From contig JABLXA010000014.1 in assembly GCA_013178415.1 (NCBI GenBank), positions 16,156-80,155 of the forward strand: a stretch of 64,000 bases of DNA, written 5' to 3'. The DNA is from Bacillota bacterium (GTDB lineage Bacteria > Bacillota > SHA-98 > Ch115). The notes beneath the pieces are model-generated. The model saw nothing but the letters and a program-made list of their open reading frames with translations, did no database searches and was not told the origin of the DNA. The first letter of the stretch is position 1, and each line of letters opens with the position of its first letter. Positions 8,603 through 16,655 of this stretch are shown here, piece after piece. A program made the position numbers and the translations under genes.

Positions 8603-9793
8603 ATGAAATGGGCATTCAAGGTCCTCATAATCTCTATCCTGGCCAGCGGATTAGTCCTTGGCTCAACTGAGATGGCCACTTGCAAATGCCCGGCATGCCC
8701 GCCTGACGATCCAAATAGAGGGAAGGTAGTTCTGACATGTTTCTACCTAGAAAATAATCCTGAGTGCGCTAGAACCATATCTCTTCTGAAGGCTGTTGTT
8801 GCCAATGCCGAGTATCTCGAGCTTGTGACAAGGGATATGGCTCTACCAGAAGTAAAGGAGATCCGTGAGACCCTGGACATACTCTATGAAGTTGGAAAGG
8901 ACGACGAGATGCGCGTGCCCGCGGTTTTCGTGGGGAAGGACGTTTTCGTCGGATATGAGGCAATAAGGGAAGGGATACGTTCCCTGATCGCACTACCGCA
9001 AGGCGGAGTTCAAGGGATATCTGCAGGGATTTCCGGGTGGCTGAGATCATTCGCAAACTCCCTAAGACTATCAAGCATCCTGGCATCAAAGAAGGTGATA
9101 GCCCCGCTCATCGTCGCAGCGGGGCTCGTGGACGGCATAAACCCTTGTGCCCTATCGTTTTTACTCTTCCTGGTGGCCTGCCTGTCGCTGGCTATGAGCG
9201 ACAGAAGGCCTATTGTCATCACCGGCATCAGTTTTGTCGGCGGTGCCTTCGTAACCTATTTTACCATCGGTCTCGGCATCTTGCGCATCGTCCAGAGTCG
9301 CTACTTTGACGCGCTCTCAGACTGGCTGTATCCTCTACTGGGAACTACAACGCTCCTGCTCGGTTGCCTGAGCCTTTTTGATTTCTATGAAGCCTGGAGC
9401 GGCCGGGCCAAGGCTATGAAGCTGCAGTTACCTCCAAGGTTGAAGAACCTCTCCCATAGGCTTATCCGTAGGTACGCTACTTCGGGAAAGGCAAATGTCA
9501 TCGCCGGATTCTCATTGGGGCTCCTGGCCTCATTGATTGAATTTCCATGCACAGGGCAAGTTTATCTCCCCACTCTGGCGCTAATAGGAAGCCCCCTTGG
9601 CGACTCGGGCACATTCATCTACCTCGTTCTATATAATGTAATGTTTGTCTTACCGCTGGCGCTTGTGGTGATAGTATCCACCCTCTTGCTCTCGGCAAAG
9701 AAAGCTACAGGCCTGTTTTCAAGACGCCTTGCCGCGATCAAGCTCCTGACGGCATTTATGTTTTTTGCCCTATCGGCCTATATGTTTCGGTGA
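8603..9793 (+). CDS. Thioredoxin-like domain fused to CcdA/DsbD-type membrane electron carrier
   Basis: 396 residues from ATG 8603 (GGAGAGTGA upstream). A signal-like helix (residues 5-22) leads to a cysteine-rich stretch (CKCPACPPD). A thioredoxin-like fold follows (residues 35-130; VVLTCFYLENNPECARTISLL, then VPAVFVG). The rest is a six-helix CcdA-like region with the diagnostic DGINPCALSFLLFLV and EFPCTGQVYLP motifs, whose cysteines relay electrons across the membrane. The usual CxxC of the thioredoxin domain is reduced to one cysteine (NNPEC), so this domain may not act as a normal thioredoxin. No cytochrome c maturation genes are nearby. A short hairpin without a T-run follows at about 9872-9889. 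Confidence 0.8.
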   Translation: MKWAFKVLIISILASGLVLGSTEMATCKCPACPPDDPNRGKVVLTCFYLENNPECARTISLLKAVVANAEYLELVTRDMALPEVKEIRETLDILYEVGKDDEMRVPAVFVGKDVFVGYEAIREGIRSLIALPQGGVQGISAGISGWLRSFANSLRLSSILASKKVIAPLIVAAGLVDGINPCALSFLLFLVACLSLAMSDRRPIVITGISFVGGAFVTYFTIGLGILRIVQSRYFDALSDWLYPLLGTTTLLLGCLSLFDFYEAWSGRAKAMKLQLPPRLKNLSHRLIRRYATSGKANVIAGFSLGLLASLIEFPCTGQVYLPTLALIGSPLGDSGTFIYLVLYNVMFVLPLALVVIVSTLLLSAKKATGLFSRRLAAIKLLTAFMFFALSAYMFR

Positions 9794-9964
9794 TCGCAAA
9801 AGAGCACGTCCAGCCGACGTCCTGAGTTCCACCCAATCGATGTGACTATTGCCAATCGAGGTGTAGGAAGACTGCTCATTAAAGAGCAGGCAATATGGGT
9901 TGGCCATGGAACCTGATTATATAGACCCTAATTCGACGCCTGGCTCAGTAGGGGAGGAAGTTCG

Positions 9965-10165
9965 GTGAACGAGAATGGTGGGGATCTCCAACATAAGGTA
10001 AAGGTGTCCGGCGAGGAAAGCTCTATAGTTATTGAGGTTCTTCTCTGCCATCGATTCGCCGCCGGGATGCCGGCGGCGATCTTTTTCGTCTCTATTGAGC
10101 AGATACTTGGCCTTGATCCTACCGCAGACTTACTGCAGACGTTGAACATCTTCCTGGGAGAATGA
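9965..10165 (+). CDS. Possible 66-residue protein overlapping a terminator
   Basis: GTG 9965 follows GGGGAGGAAG at good spacing, and the frame encodes 66 residues (NENGGDLQHKVKVSGEESSI at the start). I recognise no family. A near-perfect intrinsic terminator (10057-10085) lies inside the frame, so most transcripts would end before the stop codon. It could be a decayed gene, a leader peptide or chance. Confidence 0.25.
   Translation: MNENGGDLQHKVKVSGEESSIVIEVLLCHRFAAGMPAAIFFVSIEQILGLDPTADLLQTLNIFLGE
10057..10085 (+). terminator. Rho-independent terminator
   Basis: CGCCGCCGG (10057-10065) pairs with CCGGCGGCG (10070-10078) over a GATG loop and is followed by ATCTTTTT. It would end transcription coming from the CcdA-like gene. 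Confidence 0.75.
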
Positions 10166-10198
10166 TCATCGTAGAACCCATGGATCCTTTGAAAAACT

Positions 10199-10276
10199 TG
10201 GTGCGCCCAGAGGGACTCGAACCCCCGACAACCAGATCCGTAGTCTGGTGCTCTAATCCAACTGAGCTATGGGCGC
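10199..10276 (-). tRNA. tRNA-Arg(ACG)
   Basis: Full cloverleaf on the minus strand. The acceptor GCGCCCA pairs with TGGGCGC, the D-arm is GCTC/GAGC, the anticodon stem CCAGA/TCTGG holds loop CTACGGA (anticodon ACG) and the T-arm is GGGGGTTCGAGT. The 3' CCA is encoded. Confidence 0.96.
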
Positions 10277-10288
10277 GCTCACACATGT

Positions 10289-10317
10289 ATAATACTCGAT
10301 CTGCTCTGGTGTGTCAA
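10289..10317 (-). promoter_or_regulatory. Promoter of tRNA-Arg
   Basis: On the minus strand TTGACA (10312-10317), a 17-bp spacer and TATTAT (10289-10294) lie just upstream of the tRNA 5' end at 10276, giving a near-consensus sigma-A promoter. Confidence 0.75.
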
Positions 10318-10398
10318 GACGCAGCGGAGCCGGCCCGCGGAGTCTCCCTCAACTCTTCGACTTGCCAGCACGCCGCGCAATATAGTAATATGCATTTG

Positions 10399-10410
10399 GT
10401 AACAAGTTAC
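10399..10410. promoter_or_regulatory. Candidate Crp/Fnr-family binding site
   Basis: GTAAC-AA-GTTAC is a symmetric half-site pair about 115 bp upstream of the Crp/Fnr-type gene, so self-regulation is possible. The match is to symmetry only; the family's usual boxes (TTGAT/ATCAA, TGTGA/TCACA) are not present. Confidence 0.25.
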
Positions 10411-10452
10411 TGAAACCAGGCGACCCAGATTTCAAATCTCTTGGGCCAGCCA

Positions 10453-10476
10453 CCCCTGCCCGGCGGCGGGGCTTTT
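10453..10476 (+). terminator. Terminator-like hairpin in the leader of the Crp/Fnr gene
   Basis: CCCC(T)GCC (10453-10460) pairs with GGCGGGG (10465-10471) around loop CGGC and is followed by CTTTT. It lies 48 bp before the start codon with no gene upstream on this strand, so it could act as an attenuator. Confidence 0.35.
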
Positions 10477-10523
10477 GCAGAGGGAAAACGCGGAGGGAAA
10501 GCAGGTGAAATAGGTTGGGAAAC

Positions 10524-11195
10524 ATGGAATGTATCCGAAAACTAAGTCTTTTTAGGGGATTTGATGACGGACAATTTGAGGAGATGCTGCAGTGTGCGGA
10601 GAAAAGGGTATACACAAAAAACCAGGTACTATTTCTTGAAGGAGACCCTGCAGACAAGATCTTTATTCTGAAGATGGGAGCCGTCAAGCTATCAAAGCTG
10701 TCGTCAGACGGTAAGGAGCTCATTCTTGGATTCCTTGGGCCAGATGATATCTTTGGGGAAGATTCGGCCTTTAGTGGGGAGGACTATTCGGTCACCGCGA
10801 CTGCCCTCGAAGAGACCTGCACCCTTGTGTTTACGAAGGCTAACATGGAGCGGATCTTCCTTCGCAACCCGGCCATGGCGCTCAAGGTTATAGAGAGCCT
10901 CAGCAAGAAGCTGACCCAATCCACGAATCAGGTTACAGATATGGCCTTTAGGGACGCAAAAGGTCGGCTGGCAAATATTCTTCTCAGGTTATCCTCGGAA
11001 TATGGAAAGGATACAATAGACGGTGTATGCATAGACCTCTCACTTACTCATCAGGATCTGGCGAGCATCGCGAGCCTTTCGCGACCCACCGTGACCAATC
11101 TCCTGCTTGACCTGAAGGGAAAAGGCCTTATCAAGACCTGCAGGCGTCGCATCGTGCTCAAGGATGCAACAGGCCTTGAGGCCTGGGCGGGCTAG
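10524..11195 (+). CDS. Crp/Fnr-family transcriptional regulator
   Basis: 223 residues from ATG 10524 (a TTG at 10515 is also in frame; neither has a strong ribosome binding site). Residues 1-120 form the cyclic-nucleotide-binding-type barrel (LSLFRGFDDGQFEEML, GAVKLSKLSSDGKELILGFLGPDDIFGED). A dimerisation helix follows, then a Crp-type winged helix with the recognition helix around LTHQDLASIASLSRPTVTNLL. There is no N-terminal cysteine cluster, so it is not an iron-sulfur FNR; the ligand is unknown. It stands between tRNA-Arg and the DUF362 gene, each on the opposite strand. Confidence 0.9.
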   Translation: MECIRKLSLFRGFDDGQFEEMLQCAEKRVYTKNQVLFLEGDPADKIFILKMGAVKLSKLSSDGKELILGFLGPDDIFGEDSAFSGEDYSVTATALEETCTLVFTKANMERIFLRNPAMALKVIESLSKKLTQSTNQVTDMAFRDAKGRLANILLRLSSEYGKDTIDGVCIDLSLTHQDLASIASLSRPTVTNLLLDLKGKGLIKTCRRRIVLKDATGLEAWAG

Positions 11196-11241
11196 ACGAA
11201 GATATAACCGCCCGCCCCAGGGTTCCTGACCGAGCCGGGCA

Positions 11242-12339
11242 TCAATCCACCTCCACCAACTTGTAATCCCTGCTTCCCAGCCCCTTGGCCTCTAGTGCCG
11301 CCACCTGTACAAAGGGGTCCTTGCCGTGAATCTTCTCAAAGAGGTGTTTCCCTTCACCGAGGCTTCTCCCCTCAGGGAGACTGCCCGGAAGAAAGTCCTC
11401 GCTCTTTATCAGGTCAAGACTTGCCTGTTCAATTGCTACAATATCCCGTGATGCAAGTATCCCTATATCCGGCACGAGTGGCCGCATAGAGAATCCCCAG
11501 CAGTCACAAAGGAGGGTTATATTTGTAAGAACATTTATAAAAAGTAGCCTCTCCCGGTCAAAAGTGTTAAGCACCACATCTGTGCATATAGCCATTCCTT
11601 CCTGGAAGTCCTTGAATTTTGATCTATTTATCGTGATGGCGCCCTCCGGGCAGGCATTGGCACAGTGCTGACAATAGGTGCAGTTATGGAAGAATATCTT
11701 GTACTCGCCTTTCTCGTTAAACGTATTGGCCCCATACCGGCAGGACTTAATACATATCTCGCAGTGTACACACTTATCGGGATTCCAGGTAAGGCCCCCT
11801 TCGAGACTATGAATTTGAGCCCTTGTCGCGGCCGTAACGCATCCCATGGCTATGTTCTTGCAGGCCCCTCCGTAGCCACAGGCTCCATGACCTTTTACAT
11901 GGGAGAAATCGATGAGCACGTCGGCATCATGGATATGCCCTGCGACCTGGATCTCCTTTAGGGTCTCAAAGTCTACAGGCTTGCTATAATAATACTTATC
12001 AAAGAGCCCTGAGGTGGCAACCAGAGGAGCTCCCAAGACCTCCTCGGTATACCCCCTGGCCTTGGCGGTCTGGACAGCCCATGCGCTATCTGTCACAAAG
12101 ACCTTCCCGCCGGCGTCTTTTAATGCCTGTACGAGAATCCGGGTAAAAAGCGGGTGTATTGTGGTATAGCCAAGATTGCCTCCGAGATGCATCTTGAGGG
12201 CCACACTCTTATCCTTTACAATCTCCGAAAGAGGAAGCCTCTCAAGCATGCGCCCAAACTTGGCGGGCAGGGAAGACTGGGCATCGATCTTTGGCACATA
12301 AGCGGATGCAAAAAGGACATCTTCAGGCATAAGTTCCAT
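11242..12339 (-). CDS. DUF362 protein with two 4Fe-4S clusters
   Basis: 365 residues; AGGAGGGTAA directly precedes ATG 12339. The N-terminal part is the DUF362 domain (SVALKMHLGGNLGYTTIHP, VFVTDSAWAVQTAKARGYTE, DFSHVKGHGACGYGGACKNIAMG). Residues 190-230 carry two ferredoxin motifs, CVHCEICIKSC and CTYCQHCANACP. Such proteins are soluble iron-sulfur proteins common in anaerobes; their reaction is largely unknown, and an electron-transfer or maturation role is usually assumed. It has its own transcript, divergent from the DUF4432 gene. Confidence 0.88.
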   Translation of the reverse strand: MELMPEDVLFASAYVPKIDAQSSLPAKFGRMLERLPLSEIVKDKSVALKMHLGGNLGYTTIHPLFTRILVQALKDAGGKVFVTDSAWAVQTAKARGYTEEVLGAPLVATSGLFDKYYYSKPVDFETLKEIQVAGHIHDADVLIDFSHVKGHGACGYGGACKNIAMGCVTAATRAQIHSLEGGLTWNPDKCVHCEICIKSCRYGANTFNEKGEYKIFFHNCTYCQHCANACPEGAITINRSKFKDFQEGMAICTDVVLNTFDRERLLFINVLTNITLLCDCWGFSMRPLVPDIGILASRDIVAIEQASLDLIKSEDFLPGSLPEGRSLGEGKHLFEKIHGKDPFVQVAALEAKGLGSRDYKLVEVD

Positions 12340-12655
12340 TTACCCTCCTATCAGTCAGGAAGAATAGGACTCTGGTTTTGATTGAAATCATTGTCGGCTT
12401 TTTGTATCTGGACATAAGGTTAGCATAAGAATCCCGGAAGAAATGTCAAATAGATTACAAATGGCGCAAGGATTAGGAGGCAACCTTTAGCAGGGGGAAT
12501 GGATCAATAGGCTGCAAACTCGGGTAATTAGCAGGCAGGTGGCTGGCGCATATAACCCGGCTTATCTTTTATTGAGGCGCGGGTAGGAGGATTTCCAGAT
12601 ACATGTGCGAAGATTAGGATAGGAATGTGCATAAATCATGGAAAGGGGTGCCGTC
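12340..12655. other. Intergenic region between two divergent genes
   Basis: A 316-bp divergent spacer between the DUF362 gene (minus) and the DUF4432 gene (plus). It must hold both promoters. I found no clear -35/-10 pair, palindrome or RNA element. Confidence 0.4.
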
Positions 12656-13738
12656 ATGGCAGATCTTTACGGACGTAGTTATTCAAAAGTGGAATTACTG
12701 GAGCGTGTTGGCGATATTGCCCAGGTGGGTGGGGCAAGGCGTTATACACTTTTGGATGGCAGCGAAAAAGAGGTTGAGGTGGCGGAATTCAGGACCGGGG
12801 CGGGACTCAGGTTCAATGTATTGCTCAGCCGGGGAATGGATATATCCTTGTGTGAGTATAAGGGCATGCCGCTTTCCTGGTGTTCCCCGACCGGGGACGT
12901 GGCGCCTGGTTATTTCGAGCCTGAGGGATTTGGCTGGCTCAGGAGTTTTCACGGCGGGCTGGTAGTGACTTGTGGAATGACTTATGCTGGCGCGCCATGT
13001 GTGGATAACGGCAAAGAGCTCGGCCTTCACGGGCGGATCTCCAATACCCCGGCGAAAAATACATGGGTAGATGGGGAATGGCAAGGAGACGACTATATCA
13101 TGTGGGCGCAGGGAAGAGTCAAGGAGGCCACCGTGTTTGGGGAGAATATTCGCCTGACGCGTCGGGTATGGGCCAAGCTTGGCGAGAAACGATTCTTCAT
13201 CCATGATGTTGTGGAAAATATGGGCTTCGATCCAATTGAACATATGTACCTGTATCACATTAACATGGGGTTCCCAGTAGTGGATGATGGCACTGAATTG
13301 CTGGGCCCTTCACGAAATGTCCGGCCCCGGGATGCAGAAGTGGAGAAGGGTAAGGAGCAGTACGCGCGGTTTTCAAATCCCGTGCCAGGATATAAAGAGA
13401 AAGTCTATTATCATGATATGGGCAGCGATGCAGAAGGAAATGTATATGTTGGCCTGGTGAACAGGGGACTTGGAGATGGTTTCGGCATATACGTGAAATA
13501 TTCGAAAATGGAGCTGCCGAGATTCACTGAGTGGAAGATGATGGGGCAGGGAACATATGTAGTAGGGCTTGAACCAGCCAACTGCCTGGTTGAAGGCAGA
13601 GTGAAGGAAAGAGAGCGCGGAACGCTGGTATTCCTTGCTCCGGGGGAGAAAAGGGAATACAATCTTGAAATCGGGGTTCTCTCATCTCGTCAGGATATCC
13701 TTGATCTCGAATCTCGCATCAGGAGTTGCAAGGCTTGA
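12656..13738 (+). CDS. DUF4432 aldose-1-epimerase-like protein
   Basis: 360 residues from ATG 12656, chosen because GGAAAGGGGTG lies upstream; an in-frame ATG at 12638 precedes that site. The sequence has the galactose-mutarotase-like fold of DUF4432: LSRGMDISLCEYKGMPLSW, then FHGGLVVTCGMTYAG, LGLHGRISNTPA and MYLYHINMGFPVVDDG. The conserved histidines sit in the expected places for sugar binding. It is probably a cytoplasmic sugar or sugar-phosphate epimerase-like enzyme; the exact substrate is not known. It appears monocistronic. Confidence 0.88.
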   Translation: MADLYGRSYSKVELLERVGDIAQVGGARRYTLLDGSEKEVEVAEFRTGAGLRFNVLLSRGMDISLCEYKGMPLSWCSPTGDVAPGYFEPEGFGWLRSFHGGLVVTCGMTYAGAPCVDNGKELGLHGRISNTPAKNTWVDGEWQGDDYIMWAQGRVKEATVFGENIRLTRRVWAKLGEKRFFIHDVVENMGFDPIEHMYLYHINMGFPVVDDGTELLGPSRNVRPRDAEVEKGKEQYARFSNPVPGYKEKVYYHDMGSDAEGNVYVGLVNRGLGDGFGIYVKYSKMELPRFTEWKMMGQGTYVVGLEPANCLVEGRVKERERGTLVFLAPGEKREYNLEIGVLSSRQDILDLESRIRSCKA

Positions 13739-13851
13739 AGATATGGCAGTCTCGGTAATAATTTATTCCGTAATCAGGCATCCGCTGGCTGCTGCTGATC
13801 TATAAGACTCCTGTCGAGCCTTCTACTGCTAGAGTTAGGGTTTGGAGGAGG

Positions 13852-14295
13852 GTGCGTGAACTAGGAGGGCTATATATTCAGCAGGCGGTCTGTATCTTTC
13901 CAGATACACCCGGTCTTGTTCCCTCCATATCTGGTCTGGTAGATGAGATCCGAGACCTTGGCGGAGAATCGTTTCTTTTCTCTGCATTGACTGAATCCGA
14001 TGGAGAACTGGTCGATAGATTTAAGGCGCAGAGTGACCAGGAATATCACGAGATCCTGGAAAGGTGCAAAGGATTGCTCGATGAACTCGAACAAGAAACA
14101 GCAAAGGGGAAGTTCACCTTTGCTGAGATAGAGGAAAATGAAGGTGACTTGGGATACATAGAAAAATGGGTTGAGAAGGCCAGGGGGCGGGATTTTTTTG
14201 GGGCGGCACTCAGGGAGAGAGTTGAACAAAGCCTTGAAGAATGCAGGACAAAGATGCATCAGTTTGAGGCCGAGGTGTTCAGGCGGGCTGATTGA
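13852..14295 (+). CDS. ChrB N-terminal-domain-like protein with atypical 5' end
   Basis: From GTG 13852 the frame encodes 147 residues beginning ELGGLYIQQAVCIFPDTPGL, which matches the middle of the ChrB N-terminal domain; chromate-resistance ChrB proteins are its best-known members. The family's first 25-30 residues are present upstream in the same frame: the codons from 13786 read WLLLIYKTPVEPSTARVRVW. The frame is open from 13774, but no ATG, GTG or TTG exists before 13852, only CTG (13789-13797) and ATC (13780). The true start is therefore non-standard, lost, or obscured by an error. The C-terminal half is charged and helical (ERCKGLLDELEQETAKGKF). It is 43 bp upstream of the MFS gene and may share its transcript. 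Confidence 0.6.
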   Translation: MRELGGLYIQQAVCIFPDTPGLVPSISGLVDEIRDLGGESFLFSALTESDGELVDRFKAQSDQEYHEILERCKGLLDELEQETAKGKFTFAEIEENEGDLGYIEKWVEKARGRDFFGAALRERVEQSLEECRTKMHQFEAEVFRRAD

Positions 14296-14338
14296 GTCGC
14301 GGATTATGGCGTGACCGCCCAGATCGGAGGGATATTCT

Positions 14339-15592
14339 ATGTTCAATATCATCATCCTTGGTATTGTAAGTCTCCTCACAGATGTAAGCACGGAAATGGT
14401 TTACCCGCTTCTCCCGCTCTTCCTGACAACCCGCCTGGGAGCCAGCCCGGCGATTGTAGGACTGATCGAGGGAATTGCAGAGAGTCTCGCGAGCCTCCTC
14501 AAGGTTTTCTCTGGCTATATATCTGACAGATTCGGCAGGAGAAAGCCTCTTGCCATCCTAGGCTACGGATCTTCTACTGCGGGGAAGATCATCCTATATC
14601 TAGCTGGCTCATGGCCCATGGTCTTGCTGGCAAGGGTCGTTGACCGGTTCGGCAAGGGTATCAGGACTGCGCCGCGTGACGCCCTTATCGCGGATTCGGC
14701 AAATAAGGAGATGAGGGGGCGAGCTTATGGTTTGCACCGGACACTTGACACCCTCGGCGCGTCCCTTGGCGTATTCCTTGCCTATTACTTCATGACAACT
14801 TACAAAGGAGAATTCTCCAGGGTATTCCTTTGGGCGATGGTGCCGGCGATTCTCGGGGTTGCCGTACTGTTTTTCGCCCGGGAAACCGCGGGTCGTCAGG
14901 AGAAGGCAGGTGAAGTCGCGGCATCATCAGAGGCGGCATCAGGAATGGCATCCAGGATGAATGCCCCGGAGGCGGATGCTTCACGTACCGAAGTTTCAGG
15001 GCAGCGCAAAACAGGATTCTCCGGCAAGGCCAAACTGCCTTCCCTGAGTTGGTCGAGATTAGATAGACGCCTCAGAGGATTTCTGATTGTTGTCTTCATC
15101 TTCGCCCTTGGCAATTCTTCAAATCAATTCTTATTGCTTCGAGCCAGGAATTTACATTTCAGCGCGTCAGATGTCCTTTTGACATATTTAGTATATAATC
15201 TTGTTTACTCTCTGCTATCCTATCCGGCCGGTCGCCTTTCTGACCAGATCGGGCGAAAGACCCTTCTTGTGGCCGGCTATGCCATGTATGGCCTGGTATA
15301 CATAGGGTTTGCATTTGCAAATGCCAGCTGGCAGATCTGGCTCCTGTTCGCGGCCTATGGGTCTTACATAGCGCTCACCGAAGGGGTAGAGAAAGCTCTG
15401 GTCGCCGATATCGCGCCTGTTGAATTAAGGGCTACAACTATTGGTTTGCATGCTACCCTGGTTGGCATAGGGCTTTTCCCTGCCTCGCTTCTAGCCGGGC
15501 TTCTCTGGAATGCCTTTGGGCCACAGGCGACATTTTATTTTGGAGGCATCATGGGACTGCTTGCCGCCATTGGGATCTGGGTGGTTGTATAG
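14339..15592 (+). CDS. MFS transporter, 12 helices
   Basis: 417 residues; GGAGGGATATTCT precedes ATG 14339. MFS signature A lies after helix 2 (SGYISDRFGRRKPLAILGY) and its repeat after helix 8 (AGRLSDQIGRKTLL). The loop between helices 6 and 7 is about 80 residues long, rich in Ala, Ser and Glu (EVAASSEAASGMASRMNAPE). It is an integral membrane secondary transporter. The substrate is unknown. The upstream ChrB-like gene might hint at an oxyanion or metal stress link, but this is only context. Confidence 0.88.
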   Translation: MFNIIILGIVSLLTDVSTEMVYPLLPLFLTTRLGASPAIVGLIEGIAESLASLLKVFSGYISDRFGRRKPLAILGYGSSTAGKIILYLAGSWPMVLLARVVDRFGKGIRTAPRDALIADSANKEMRGRAYGLHRTLDTLGASLGVFLAYYFMTTYKGEFSRVFLWAMVPAILGVAVLFFARETAGRQEKAGEVAASSEAASGMASRMNAPEADASRTEVSGQRKTGFSGKAKLPSLSWSRLDRRLRGFLIVVFIFALGNSSNQFLLLRARNLHFSASDVLLTYLVYNLVYSLLSYPAGRLSDQIGRKTLLVAGYAMYGLVYIGFAFANASWQIWLLFAAYGSYIALTEGVEKALVADIAPVELRATTIGLHATLVGIGLFPASLLAGLLWNAFGPQATFYFGGIMGLLAAIGIWVVV

Positions 15593-15724
15593 CTTCATGC
15601 CGTTGCAGCGGTCCTACATGGCGCCGCCCTAGCGGCATGGGGGACTGCTGAGAAGTAATGGAGGAGAAGTCGAGAAATAGGCGAAATCCTATTTGGCTTC
15701 ATCTCTGTCCTTCCGGATTACAAG

Positions 15725-16546
15725 ATGGAAATACCGACAAGGGCAGCGGAGCGCGCTGAGAGATTCTACGAGACAACTCCTATGAAACCGGCGGATATCC
15801 CTTCGATTCTCGACCTATATCATCGCTATACCGGTAACCGTACTGGCAGTATTGTGCGAGACTCTTCTACATCGAAGGGTTTCAGATTGGGAAGCGCGTG
15901 GACCCTGGCGAGTTTGGCCGTTGTCATAAGGTCAGGGGACAGGATCTTGGGCTATGCCGCCTATGATAATACGCCTGAGGATATAAATGTGACGGAAATA
16001 ACAGCGATGGATGGCGATGGCTATTCCGCTTTGCTCAAATTCTTCGCCGATCTGGCGGTAGAGCGAAGGACCGCCACGGTGAATGTCTTCGCGCCTCCAG
16101 ATCATCCGTTTGCATACTTTTGCAGGAGATTCGGTTATACCATCCACGCGACATTTCATAATTGCCGCGCCGGGATGGGAAGGGTAATAAATCTCATGAC
16201 GACCTCTGAGATCATGACGACCTTTGAGAAATTGCAGCCGGAACTGGAGGAGCGGCTCATGGGAAGCGGGGTGAACGAGTCGGGATCTCTTGGGATTTCC
16301 ACCGATATCGGGGACATTCTCCTTCTAATTGATAATGGCCGTCTGAGGGTCGAATCCGGTTGTTCGCAGGCCGATTATGTGCTCAAAATCGACCAATCCC
16401 AGCTTACTACATTGATCATGGGTTACAAGCGGGTTGGAAACCTAGCTCACGAGCTCAAGCTTAGTTTGCCCCACCGCTATGAGGTCATGTTAGAGGCCAT
16501 GTTTCCGGCCGGCTACCCTTATCTTGGATTGTCAGATCGTTTCTAG
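15725..16546 (+). CDS. Eis-like acyltransferase with SCP2-type C-terminal domain, short at the N terminus
   Basis: 273 residues. Residues 15-150 look like the second GNAT domain of Eis-type N-acetyltransferases (MKPADIPSILDLYHRYTGNR, DRILGYAAYDNTPEDI, FAYFCRRFGYTIHATFHNC). Residues 155-270 are the sterol-carrier-like domain (GDILLLIDNGRLRVESG, LTTLIMGYKRVGNLAHE, AMFPAGYPYLGLSDRF). Eis proteins usually have about 400 residues with a catalytic first GNAT domain; that domain is absent here. No strong ribosome binding site is seen. It could be a trimmed family member or a degraded gene. Confidence 0.7.
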   Translation: MEIPTRAAERAERFYETTPMKPADIPSILDLYHRYTGNRTGSIVRDSSTSKGFRLGSAWTLASLAVVIRSGDRILGYAAYDNTPEDINVTEITAMDGDGYSALLKFFADLAVERRTATVNVFAPPDHPFAYFCRRFGYTIHATFHNCRAGMGRVINLMTTSEIMTTFEKLQPELEERLMGSGVNESGSLGISTDIGDILLLIDNGRLRVESGCSQADYVLKIDQSQLTTLIMGYKRVGNLAHELKLSLPHRYEVMLEAMFPAGYPYLGLSDRF

Positions 16547-16584
16547 AGGATTCTACATACACCCCTTGTCTCTCACATATTGAT

Positions 16585-16655
16585 CCCCCCTGGCATATTG
16601 TATATTCCAGCAGGACGATTCATGTAACGCTGTCCTGCCAGCTAGGGGGGATACA
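16585..16655 (+). promoter_or_regulatory. Leader that can pair with the ribosome binding site of the TasA-like gene
   Basis: CCCCCCT (16585-16591) is complementary to the ribosome binding site AGGGGGG (16644-16650). Between them GCAGGAC (16610-16616) pairs with GTCCTGC (16632-16638). CTGG (16590-16593) can pair with either of two CCAG copies (16607-16610, 16638-16641), so two alternative folds exist. The arrangement would hide the start signal of the gene at 16656. Confidence 0.5.

Noticed and set aside
10162..10413. 83-codon plus-strand frame
   Set aside because: It runs through the antisense of tRNA-Arg and its promoter.
12695..13258. 187-codon minus-strand frame
   Set aside because: Opposite the DUF4432 gene, which carries clear family motifs; the antisense product is featureless.
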